Shown: positions 35,767 through 46,926 of the stretch, in pieces
Position numbering within the stretch: the stretch's first letter is position 1
Layout of the letters: every line of letters starts with the position of its first letter
DNA from: Panicum virgatum
Taxonomy: Eukaryota; Streptophyta; Magnoliopsida; Poales; Poaceae
Assembly (NCBI RefSeq): GCF_016808335.1
Contig: NC_053144.1
Span: 55,630,195 to 55,694,194, forward strand
DNA: 64,000 nucleotides
Direction: 5' to 3'
The notes under the pieces: model-generated
Database searches by the model: none
Told to the model about the DNA's origin: nothing
Seen by the model: only the letters and a program-made list of their open reading frames with translations
Position numbers and translations under genes: made by a program

Positions 35767-36960
35767 GCGTATGTGGCAAGGGTGAGCACGGGATGATGAT
35801 GGACGAATCTGTGCCTAGGCGCTGTCCCTAATGGTAAGGGCGGTTGCGGCTGTAGGCTTAGGCATTGCATTCTGCCCATGCATGCCCTACCATGATTTCC
35901 CTGTCGTTGTTTATGTTAAGTGTGGATCGTAATGTCAGTTGAATGGGTGTGAGCGAATGGTGAGAGTTGCATCGCATGTGGAGACTTAGACTGTAGGTAC
36001 TGACTTAGTTTGTGAGTCCGACCAAATCCTAAACTTTGTACTGGTACTTAGGGCCGCCATTTGTCTCATGAGTGTAATCATTGTAATGTGTTTGTGTGGT
36101 CCTCTCAGACGCAGGTGTCGCTCTGACGCACTGTTAGTCACATAGTAGTAATAATAAAATGGCAGGATGTCTGTGAGTAGTTTTTTTAACTTCGTAGGTC
36201 TTGACTTTCTCAAATATCAACGCCAACGTCGTACATGCATCTTCCATTACCTACCTTACTTTGCAATCCTGCACACTAGGTTTTGACTGCTCAAATACAA
36301 AACCCACCCATCAAAAAATCATAACCTGTTAAGGGTTCAATATCTTAACAAACCCGTGCCCATCGGGTTTACGAGCACCCACAGGTCGCTCATAACCATT
36401 AACAGTAGGCAGGGGCAGAGGGTGGCTGGTGTGAATGGATTAGGTTTGGATTTGGGGCTGGCCGTTGGCCAAATTGGTGATAGATGATGATACAATACGT
36501 GTGTGACTGCAATCATTAAGGAGCTATAAGATTTTTAAATACTATGTGCCGCGGAGGTCCTATAAGATTTCTAAACAATGCTTGCTTTCTGTTGGAAATA
36601 ATTTCGATTTTAGATATTTGAGAAATCAGTTCAAGAAAATCACTTGTCTCATGCTTTTTTGTTGGGTGGGGTTGGGGGAGGAAGCTTGCTGGAAACTCGG
36701 TTATCCGTATTTGTTGTACTCTATTTCTATCATCTAAATAGAATATTTTATTTTGGTCATAAAGATTCTCTTATCTATACTCAATTATCCTGCATCCATC
36801 CATACTCTATAGTAACTAACACATATTTTATTCAACCATCTTCAACTACCATCTCCTTTTCTTCTCGCCTCCTCTTCTTTTTCTTTTCATCTCCTTTTAT
36901 AATAGTTATTAATACAACTTTTTAATTAAATAATAATAGTTTTTTTTCTCTTTTCTATTT
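35767..36960. other. Intergenic DNA, no recognised feature
   Basis: Mixed-composition DNA follows the LTR target site. No domain-bearing frame, element end or RNA gene was seen. The 36720-36960 part is AT-rich. Confidence 0.4.
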
Positions 36961-36964
36961 TTTC

Positions 36965-37900
36965 ACGTGCATATTTATAGTAAAATCTAGAGCTTGAATC
37001 AAGTTTAAATCAAAAACTATATCTAGATACCTTGGATTGTCTTGAAAATTTTACACAAGTTCTAAGATCTACAAAATAGCCTACTGCCCAAAAATCAAGC
37101 CTAGCACTATTCTAGAACATGCGTTACATTTAAAAGCTAATAAAAGTAACATTTATTCTAGACAGAAAAATTATTTTGAATCTGGTTATGGTCCCGCACA
37201 AAAGTTGATATTATCATAAGGATTGCTACAAATTTTAGTTTACATTTTTTGAATTTGTCTACAATTTTATACGAATTTTACAAGTTCGCAGAATTTAAAA
37301 CAAAACTTGAAACATGGTTTTGCAGATGGGCCCATGGAGTTTCGCACGCAGGAGCCTAGAAAGATCAAAATCGAAGCAATGTGGCCCTCGGTCATGGCCG
37401 GCGGTGCTGCAGCTCAAAATTCCGGCGAGCGGCTGCCGGAGGCGGTGGGGAAAGGGTGGGGGAACACTAGAGCGACGTGAGGAACCTGGTGGTGGCCTCG
37501 GTTGGGACCAGGGATGGCGGGAGTGGGCCGGCGACGAGAGCAGTGCAGCGGCGGCGAGCGGCGGTGCTCTGTCGAGGCAGGAGGAGCGGGGTTAGGCCGG
37601 AGAGGTTCAGGAGAAGTTGGGAGAGCTGTTCGAGGGCCTGGCTAAGGTCGAGGAGGGGCAGAGGAGGGGGCGGCCAATGCCATGGCGGGCGCTGGTGGCG
37701 GCTCGGCCTGCCTCTCCGTCGGCGCTCCGGCCGCTCCCTCCGCTCGGCCGGGCGGAGCAGCTGCGGGGCCTCTGCTGCTGCTCAAGCTCGCGGCGGCCGC
37801 GGCGCCCTGCTGCTGCTCGAGCTCGCCTCGCCGCGGCCCTGCTGCTGCTCGAGCTAGCAAGCCGCGGGCCCGCGGCCGGGTGGAGGGAGGTGGGGCCGGC
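36965..37900 (-). mobile_element. Fragment of an LTR related to 31774-35761
   Basis: The stretch 37220-37340 parallels 34180-34290 of the solo LTR: 'tagtttacattttttgaatt', 'ctacaattttatacgaattt' and 'acaagttcgcagaatttaaaac' have close counterparts there. In both, a GC-rich block follows. The ends are not defined and the copy is more diverged. It reaches to within about 200 bp of the ALG6 start codon. Confidence 0.6.
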
Positions 37901-38069
37901 GCAGGGTGTAGCGGACGCCCAGGAAACCGCTGGGTTTGGCGTCCGCGCGAGGCTCCGCTTGGATACCGTAGTTGTTAGCGGGGACCTGGTAGGCGTGTAG
38001 CGCATCCCACTAGATCGGGGAAGAAAACGACCGGGCCCCACCCAATTCCGAGATCCACAGGGGTTGCCA

Positions 38070-41059
38070 ATGGCGAAGCCGAAGAAACACCGCACCTCCG
38101 CCCCAGATCCGCCCGCAGCCGCCGCCCGCCTCCCATGGCAGCCCCCAGCGCCGCCGGTCCCCATGGCCCTCCTCATCTCCCTCGCCGCTCTCCTTGTCCG
38201 CGTGCTCGTCTCCGTGGGCCCCTACTCCGGCCAGGGCGCGGCGCCCAAGTTCGGCGACTACGAGGCGCAGCGGCACTGGATGGAGCTCACCCTCCACCTC
38301 CCGCCCTCCGACTGGTACCGCGACACCTCCGACAACGACCTCGCTTACTGGGGCCTCGACTACCCGCCCCTCTCCGCCTACCAGAGCCTCCTCCACGGCC
38401 GCATCATCAACGCCTCACTCCCCGACGCCGTCGCGCTCCGCTCCTCCCGCGGCTACGAGTCCACGGAATCGTACGTGATCCGCTCCAATGGATTGTTCTA
38501 CTGCTTGTTGCATGCAGAATCCTGTGTGGTGTTAAGACTTGCTGTTGTTTTGGTTCCACTAGGAAGTTGCTGATGCGGTGGACGGTGCTGTCCTCGGATC
38601 TTCTGGTGTTCTTTCCAGCAGCATTGTGGTTCGTGTGGGCATACGTGAAAGGTGGAATCGGAATTAGCGCGGAGGAGAGACGGGAAGGGTGGATGTGGCT
38701 GCTGGCCATGGTCCTGCTCAGCCCCTGTTTATTGTTGATCGATCATGGCCATTTTCAGGTGAGCTGTACCAATGATTTGTGTTTGAGGCACGCACTTGTG
38801 CAGACTGCTTCAGCTTCGCACTGTTAGTTGATTGATACCAAGTTGTTTTATTTCAGTACAATTGCATCAGCCTTGGACTTACGCTTGGAGCTATTGCTGG
38901 TGTTTTGTCGAGGAATGAGCTTGTTGCTGCAGCTCTCTTCACTCTTGCAATCAATCACAAACAGGTAGCCTCTATCTAGAAAATTTTTGTTCATTTCGCC
39001 ATTTGTAAGCTTTGTGACCATGAATGTGAGGTCAAACTTCCTTGAGTTGTTTTTTGTAAACCCATGCCTTTCTGACAAGGCGGCATTACACAAGTAGTTT
39101 GCTTACCCATGAGGTTGTCACTGTAAATACGAAGCACCTCATGATCCAACTAAAAATTGTATCGACAACCAACAAAATTGTTAATTTTATTGTTTGCCAT
39201 GTGATGGTTGGGTCCTGGTGAACAGTTATTGAAGAACTTAAGACAAACCAGTGTTCTAAAAAACGTTTTTAAACGTCGTTTAATCTTGATTAAACGCTGA
39301 ACGGTGGCCAAGCGTTGCGTTTAATCACAGTGTCGTTTAATCACAACACACGTTTAATCATGTTCAATCTACGTTTAATCACAAAAAACTCTAAACCATA
39401 GGCAAGCGTTCGCCTAGCGTCTAGCGTTTTTTAGAACCTTGAGACAAACTCTGGACTTGGATGGCTTTTTTTTTTACATCTCATCCTAACATATTAGTTA
39501 ATACAATATGCCCTCATAAGTTGCATGTGCTGGTGCAATATTAGTCCTCCGCTTTTGATTCGTACTAACTGGATTGTAGGCTGGGTCAAAAGGGGATTAG
39601 CCAGCTTGTGGGAATTGAGCAATTATTTTCATGGGATCATAGGAAATAGAGTAAGCCATGACGAGCTAAATGCACACATACCAATCTAATGCGTGAATTT
39701 TAGTCTACTGTAATTTTCGTGAATTTTAGTCTACTGTAATTTTTCTATGTCCCTTCCAGGTAACTAATCTGGGGCATTTTATCCCCACTAATACACTTGC
39801 TGGATATACTTTCAAGTCATGACATCCCATGGTTTTCCAATATATCTTATAACCATATGATGTGCTGGTGTATCTGCAGATGAGCCTGTACTTTGCACCA
39901 GCTTTTTTCAGCCATCTTCTTGGGAAGTGCCTCAAACGCAAACATCCTATTGTCGAAGTCATGAAACTTGCTTTCGTGGTCTTGGGAACTTTTGCTCTTG
40001 TCTGGTGGCCATTTTTGCATTCTTATGAAGCTGCCCTACAGGTGATGGTCCATCATATCCTCCCTCCTATTTACTTTATGTTCAAGGAAATCATGTTCTA
40101 TCGCTGAATTGCATCAATACCATTTACCATCAGTACAAAATTTTGTTTTTATCAGTCTGGTGCTAGTCCTTAGAGAGATACTTGTTTTATATTTTAATGC
40201 ATTAGACCTAGTACACTGTTGTCAGTTGGTACTGAACTTGTGAAGTCTGTATTATCAGGTGATCTCTCGATTGGCTCCATTTGAGAGAGGTATATACGAG
40301 GATTATGTTGCAAATTTCTGGTGCAGCACTTCGGTTATTATCAAGTGGAAGAGATTGTTTGCAATAAAACCTCTGAAACTTATGAGTCTCTCTGCTACCA
40401 TACTGGCTTTCTTGCCTTCATTTGTTCAGCAAGTCAAGTCTCCAAGTAATCTTGGCTTCCTTTATTCTTTGATGAACAGCTCATTCTCTTTCTACCTATT
40501 CTCCTACCAAGGTATGTTTTACTGCTAATTGATAGGTTCTCTCCCTCTCTATTGGTTATGAGTATACAGTGTTTATTAATTTCACATTTCTCCTTGTTTT
40601 CATTGTTTTCTACCTGCAGTTCATGAGAAATCGATTTTGCTTCCACTTTTACCTGCAAGTCTTTTAGCACTGAAGGAACCTCAGTTGTACGGATGGTTCG
40701 TGTACTTCGCCCTTTTCTCAATGTACCCACTTATCTGCCGTGATCAGCTTCTCCTACAATATATAGCTGTTCTTGGCCTATTCTTTCTTATATACTACAC
40801 ACCTGGTGGAGGCCATGGAAAGAGGCTGAACATCACATGCGGAGCAAAGGTAGTTCTTAGCTTGCCATTTTTGTCCTCACTTTTACTTCACATTACCTAC
40901 CTGCAAATAGAGCCGCCCAAGAGGTATCCATTCCTGTTTGATGCACTGATAATGTTCATATGCTTTTCACAATTTGTCATATTAACAATGTACACCAATT
41001 ATAAGCAATGGATGTTGGACACCCATTCTAGATCAATAGGTGTGAAGAAGGATTTATGA
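38070..41059 (+). CDS. ALG6: ALG6 dolichyl-P-Glc:Man9GlcNAc2-PP-dolichol glucosyltransferase
   Basis: Six exons fit in phase: 38070-38470, 38563-38758, 38857-38964, 39880-40041, 40259-40511 and 40620-41059, encoding 519 residues, close to the ~520-545 usual for the family. The enzyme adds the first glucose to the lipid-linked N-glycan precursor in the ER lumen, using dolichyl-phosphate-glucose. The first luminal loop carries the hallmark FGDYEAQRHWMELT (residues 61-74; Asp63 lies at the position of the catalytic Asp in yeast Alg6) and LAYWGLDYPPLSAYQS. The rest is strongly hydrophobic with about a dozen membrane spans, plus LLIDHGHFQYN and FPFERG-like RLAPFERGIYEDYVANFW blocks. The DYEAQRHW and DNDLAYWGLDYPPL motifs separate it from ALG8. 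The ATG at 38070 precedes the basic cytosolic tail. A TTG at 38064 in frame is not used. Confidence 0.95.
39253..39437. mobile_element. MITE rich in TTTAATCAC, copy 2, in ALG6 intron 3
   Basis: The copy is bounded by GTTCTAAAAAACG and CGTTTTTTAGAAC. It has the same order of blocks as 9780-9955: ttaatcttgattaaacgct, gcgtttaatcacagtgtcg, and cctagcgtctagcg. Both copies have the same orientation. It lies wholly within the 915-bp intron 3 and leaves the splice sites intact. Confidence 0.8.
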
Positions 41060-42126
41060 TCGGAAATTTTTGACAGCTAATTTTACGGAGAAAGTTACTG
41101 CACCTTTGTAACCTTTGTATTCCCTTGTGACATTGATTAATTTTATTGAATGAAATGGATGAGGTTTTGCTCATTGAGCATTTCTATAGATTTCGAAGTA
41201 GAAGTTGTCATGTACTACCGTGATAGCTGGAAACCAGAACTTAGGCAGTATTGTGTGTGTTCTGCAGAGCTCCAGCTTATAATTTGGACTTTATATTATG
41301 AGCTAAATTGATTCAAACCTCCACGATCCAAAACAAGAACAAAGTGACTTATGTAAATACATTCAATCTGTCCAGATCTCCAAGAATTTCTGGGGTTGGA
41401 GCTGTAGTTCTGCCAAAAAGGGCCGTTGGGTCACCACTAGCTTTTATGCCACCAGAATTTAGGATATTAGTATCGTTTTGAGGTGTTCGAGGCTTCGGGC
41501 CTTGATTGCCAATACTGACGCATGTGTGGCAAGATTCCCTAGTTCTATTTGCCACCCCGTCCTCTGTTTTCTCTCTTCTCTAATGGCAGAAGCCATTTTC
41601 TCAGTAATCAAGGTGAGGAGCCTTATTTGGTTGGTTGGGAGCTCAGTTCGTGCAGCAAGGTGCTCCATCTAGCAGTCGTCATCTTGTTCGTGTCAGGATT
41701 GATGTTCGGGACTCGGGAGCAGGCAAAAGTAGGAAGAGCGTGCTGCCGTGCTGAAGAACCAAATCCCTTTTCTCGGACTGATGAAATTGCGGAGCCAAGC
41801 GAATTTTTTGGTCCCTACGTACTAAACGACTAGCCTTGTGTTGCTTATGGGAGGCGATGTTCTGGCTTCTGGATAACAAATACACCTAAGGTTGTGTTGC
41901 TTAGTCCATAAATACGTTTTAGAGGCAGATAGCTCTTGATGTTTCTTCTAACCATACATTAATTAGAACAACACCATACAAAGTCACTAGTCTCCCAAAA
42001 GTATATTAAGCAAATACAGGGGGGGAAAATCTCCTTATCTCTACATATTGGTCTAGCCACTTGCTGTGAGGAAGAAAAAGGTCGAGCCAACCAAGAGGAT
42101 CCCAATCCAGAAAAAAAAAAAATCAG
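41060..42126. other. ALG6 3' flank, uncertain small frames, RLK 3' UTR
   Basis: ALG6 3' UTR sequence runs to about 41200. Two overlapping minus-strand frames (41668-41459 and 41555-41349) look protein-like (ARTELPTNQIRLLTLITEK and TTAPTPEILGDLDRLNVFT) but are in different frames and match no domain I know. They may be a decayed gene end. The receptor kinase 3' UTR occupies roughly 41950-42126. Confidence 0.4.
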
Positions 42127-45100
42127 CTACTTTGGTTCGACCTTGGACTGGAAAGAATAGCCCCCGCTGTAGTCGAACGAGTCCGTGCTCACATCCTTGT
42201 CCTTCTTCGGAGGATCATTGTAAGGATGGTGAGGAGCCCCCTTGGTGACGTCGAACTCGGTGGCGGACGTCGAGGCGGAGGTGGAGGAGCTGCTGAGCCC
42301 CTCGCTCTGCAGCATCACCTCGATCTCCTTGACGACCTCGCTCATGGACGGCCGGGCCGTGGCCACCTCGTCGACGCACCTGAGCGCCAGCTGCACAAAC
42401 TTGCCGAACGCGGCGAGGCGGTTGGTGTTCATGATCCTGGCGTCGACCATGCCCCTGAGCCCGCAGAAGTCGGCGTCGGAGGTGTCGAACAGCCTATTGA
42501 CCTCGCGGACGACGTACTTGCCCTTGTCGATCGGCTGCTTGGCCACGATCAGCTCGAGCATGACGACGCCGAAGCTGTAGACGTCGCTCTTCTCGGTCAG
42601 CTGCTGGGACATGTAGTACTCAGGGTCCAGGTACCCCTGCAGGTGAAACGATCAAACGACCAAATGAGTTAAAGCGATCGAGGTCGTCAGGATCACCGGA
42701 AGAAGAGAGGATGCTGGCATGGCAGTAGCAGATGCAATGACGACAGAATGAACTGCAGGGCTGAGCATACCAGTGTCCCTTTGACTTGGGTGCTGACGTG
42801 GCCCCTCTCGCTGTCGGAGACGAGCTTGGAGAGGCCGAAGTCGGCGACCTTGGCCGTGAGGTGGTCGTCCATGAGGATGTTGCTGGACTTGACGTCGCGG
42901 TGGATGATGGGCGGGTCGGCGAGCTCGTGGAGGTAGGCCAGCCCGCGCGCCGCGCCCAGCGCCACCCGGAGCCGCTTCTTCCAGTCGAGGTGCAGCCCGC
43001 TCTTGCCGGCGAGGCTGTCGCGCAGCGTGCCGCCGGGCATGAACTCGTAGACGAGCATCTGCTCCCCCTGCTCGAAGCAGAACCCGACGAGGCCGACGAG
43101 GTTCTTGTGGTGCACGCGCGAGAGCAGCTCGATCTCCGTCTTGAACTCGTGCCCGCCCTGCATGGACCCCTGCTGCGCCCTCTTGATGGCGATGGGCTGC
43201 CCCGTCGGCAGCATGCCCCGGTACACCTTGCCGTAGCCCCCGTACCCGAGCTCGTTCGCCTCGGCGAAGTTGTTGGTGCTCCGCTTCAGCTCCTCGTAGG
43301 AGAACCACCTCGCCCCCTTGAGCCGCGGCGCGCCGCCCCACTCCTCGCTCCGAGCCCACGACGCTGCCGCCGGACACACAGCTCGATCTCAGTGCGCGCC
43401 GCGTTATATTGTCAGACGTACGGACAGGACGCGGCAACGTGTTCGCGTGGGTACGTACCGAAAGGGCCGCCGAGCTCCGCCTTGGCCTTCTGCGCCCGCC
43501 GCCTCTGCACGAACGCGTAGACCGCCGCCGCGGCGAGCGCCACGAGCAGGACGCCGCAGCCGACCGCGATCCCGATGATCACGCCCTTGCTCTTGGACGG
43601 CGACCGGCTCTCTGCAGCCAAGCCATTCGAATTGAATCCGCCTCAGTCAGTGTGTCTCGTCACAAAAGTGGTCGAACCCCGCCAGCCATGCGAACGGAAC
43701 AGAACAGAGCAGCACACGACCTGGGAACGGGTACGGCGAGGCGATGAAGTAGTAGGGGCCGAACTCCTTGGGCGGCTTGAACGTCTGGTTGCTGAGGTCG
43801 AAGCCGATGCGAATGACCTCGGAGCGGTTGAAGTAGGCGCTGCCGCCGGAGGGGAAGAGCTTCACCTGCACCTCCATGTAGGAGTCGCTGTTGAAGAAGG
43901 GGTCCTGCAGGAAGACGGAGCCCGGGGTGAGCGCCAGCTTCGTCCACAGCATGCTCTCCAGCGCCTGGAACGCCGTGCCGTTGCCCACGTCGCGGAAGAA
44001 GGGCGCCCGGAAGTACATGACCCCCTGGTACGGGTACGCGCACGCGCAGCTCTGCGGGCTCAGGCTCTGCCCCGCCGGGCACGGCCCCGAGAAGCACTTC
44101 ACCAGGCTCGTCGAGTAGGGCGCCGACGCCGCCCGCTGCGTCAGGTTGCAGTACGCCGCATTGGGCAGCTGCTCCAGCTCGCACACGGGGTTCCCGGCCA
44201 GCCTGAATGGAGGAAACCCAAAGGGATCAAGAAGTTGGTTGGTAGATTGTCGTAGCCGCAGGCAGCAGGCAGAATCCAGAAGCTCTTGCGTTGCGCGGCG
44301 CGGGGGCGGGCCACTCACGCGAGGGTGCCGCTGTAGCTGGAGGTCACGATGAAGGAGGAGAACTCGTTGTCCTTGAAGCTCACGAGGCTGAGCTCGCTGC
44401 TGATGCTCCTGCCCATGTCCAGGGTGCCGTTGAGCGCGTTGTCGTCGAGGATCCTGCAAAACAAATCAAGTCCCAACCCGGCCGCTCCAAGCTCGTCACT
44501 TCGTTTCACAGATAAGTCTCATCGGAATTTGATTTGAATTCGAAGTTTGGTGACGAGTGAGCTCTTACACTTGATTCAACTGCGCGTCGCTGAACAGCCT
44601 TGGCGGCACGGTGCCGTAGAGCCTCCCGGACTGTATGATCCTTGATGAACACCCCAAGATCGTGTCAGATTTTGTTGAATAGGCGTATGGTGTGCGGATC
44701 TGCAAGGTTTGAAGGAGAGACTTACAGAGCTGAGAGCTGTGGTAGCCTCCAAAACCACGCTGGGCACGGGGAAGGATCAAACGTGTTGTTGCTCAGATCA
44801 CTGAGGTATAGTTAGACCAGAAGAATTTTCAGATTAACCTTGTCCAGTGATGGGTTTAAACAGCATGATAGATAAATCTTCATGATGCAGATTGCTTACA
44901 CGTAATTGAGAGCATCCATCCCAGTTAGATCTGGCAAGGTTCCGGTGAGCTGGTTGTTGGCCAAGTTGCTGAAACGTACCGATACTATGTTTAGTATGAG
45001 TTTATCTTCTCTACACACAACTGCAGTTGAACTAGATATATATGGTACTGTGTAAATCTTGAACAACTTACAGCTCATTTACTTTGGTGAGGTTCTTCAG

Positions 45101-46828
45101 ATTTGAAGGAACTGGACCAGAGAGGGAATTTCTGTCCAGCCGTCTGTTCAATCAACATGCAGACCAGACCAGAGGAATGGCTGTCAGTTTCATATTTGAT
45201 ACTCGTTTCAAAAAAAAATCGTTCCAAAAAAATATTTGATACAGAATTATGGATAGATTCATCTGAACCGTTTCTTTTAGCAAAATTAAGGAAACTTACA
45301 CAACTTCAAGTGTACTGACAAGCCCAAGAGAGTCTGGGATACTCCCGGTGAATTTATTTCCGTCAAAGATCCTGCGGCAAGTATCTTAAGGTGTCAGTAA
45401 AATGCCATCGAATTGCAAAAACGTTTTGAAACAGGAAATTCAGGAGCTCACAGATGGATCAGGGTCATCTCTGGGCTGAAGAGAGCGTCAGGGATCGGAC
45501 CAGACAATTGGTTCTTGTTGAAGTGACTGCAGATAAGCATTCAGAAGTACAAACCAGAGCGCTTCAGTTAGCGATACATTCCATTTTTTTTCATGTTGAT
45601 GACTGACAGATGAAACAGCAGTCAACAAAATTATCTGGACCTACAAGTGTTTGGTTTTTAAAAGCTTGTCTAGGCCCATTCCACCGCTTGTCGAAATCGG
45701 CAGGGGACCGCTCAGTTGATTGTCAGCGATATCAAACCAGTAGAGGCTGGAGAGATTGCCCAGCGACGCTGGTATTTTTCCAGAGAACTGATTTGAATTC
45801 AGTGCCCTGAAATACAGAGATGTCAAGTTTACCTGAAAAAAGTAAACTTCTGAAGAAAAAGAAGAAAGGGCAGTATCATCCTCCTTACATGTAGGACAGC
45901 TTTGGCAGACTTCCTAGTTCATCCGGGATGGTGCCATGGAAACTGCAACCGGCAAGAATCCTGCCAAACATGCACTCCATATTAGCATCTCACAAGGGAA
46001 AAGGCAAAGGCTAAAACGAAAGAGAAGAACACCGAACAAGTCTGGAACTAACAAGGTGGTGAGCTGCCTCAAGCTTCCGATGTTCGGAGTGAGCACGCCG
46101 CTGAGGTCCTTGTTGAATGATAGGTCCCTGCAAACACATAATTTTCTCATGGTTCACTGTTGCGAGCTGGTGCTAGAAGCCTAGAGCAGAAACGTTAAGC
46201 TGCGAGAGTGGTGCTACTTACAGGGATTGCAGGTCACTGAGTTGCCCTATGTCAGCAGCTAGCAGTCCTTTGATGCCCATGGTGGACAGCTTTCTGAAAG
46301 AGTTGAGAGGACAGTCTCGGTAGATTGAGTCTGTGAGCGTGCAACGAAATTTTTACTCTTGAGTTCCGAGTACACCTACATGGAGATCACTTTGTTGTTG
46401 GCGCACGTCACTCCCTCCCATGGCGAATCGCCGCAGGGGTCGTCGGACTGTCCCCAGGTCGGCGGCGCGTTCTGCCACTGATCCACCAACGCCCGGAGCA
46501 CGGAGGCTGCAGGCAAACTCCATGGTTAATCTCATCTCTTAACTCGAGACAACAGAATTCCTATCGCTAGCTGTTGCCTGATCATCGACAAAGAAATAGT
46601 AGTTCAGACTAGAAAAGAAGAGCAAACTCGCTACGCATAACAAAAACAGTATCCGAAAGCCGCAAGTGGACCATGGTCGAGAGCCATGCAAGGCTACTCA
46701 CTGTCCTGGCTGTCCGTCATGCCATGGCACGCCCGGGCGCACGCCGCGAGCACGACGGCCGCGGCGAGAGCGGCGGCGAGCCCCATCGTCCTCCTCCCAC
46801 CGCGCCCGTCTGCTGCCTCCATCTCCAT
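42127..46828 (-). CDS. LRR receptor-like kinase, subfamily VIII-1 (HPCA1-like)
   Basis: Seventeen minus-strand exons join in phase: 46828-46702, 46506-46380, 46293-46222, 46127-46053, 45960-45889, 45806-45645, 45526-45452, 45371-45300, 45143-45072, 44968-44900, 44800-44726, 44640-44569, 44453-44319, 44202-43721, 43611-43459, 43363-42771 and 42636-42127, giving 980 residues. A hydrophobic signal lies at ~16-33. Most exons of 69-75 nt each encode one LRR. A Cys-rich juxtamembrane part (C438, C443, C454, C456) precedes the membrane span (~572-597). The kinase has [27 protein letters not shown] and GYLDPEYY, so it is an RD kinase expected to be active. This architecture matches At5g49760/49770-type receptors, including the H2O2 sensor HPCA1. 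The start ATG at 46828 (or 46822) is chosen for the short basic lead into the signal. A Gypsy element begins 99 bp upstream. Confidence 0.93.
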
Positions 46829-46926
46829 GCGCGAACAACCCCCACACACGCGTGCCGGTTCGTGTGATGGTGCCTGGAAAGTTTGTTTTTCCATGGGGGG
46901 ATTAAAGGTGGTAATGGGAAGATTAG
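46829..46926 (-). promoter_or_regulatory. Residual 98-bp 5' leader of the receptor kinase gene
   Basis: Only 98 bp separate the ATG from the 5' LTR of the Gypsy element. The rest of the original upstream DNA resumes at 57040, after the second copy of the ATTAG target duplication. Expression now depends on the LTR, on residual leader sequence, or on splicing across the element. Confidence 0.75.

Noticed and set aside
41349..41668. Two protein-like minus-strand frames between ALG6 and the kinase
   Set aside because: They overlap in different frames, have no recognised domain and no splice connection that I could support. Kept only as a note in the intergenic entry.
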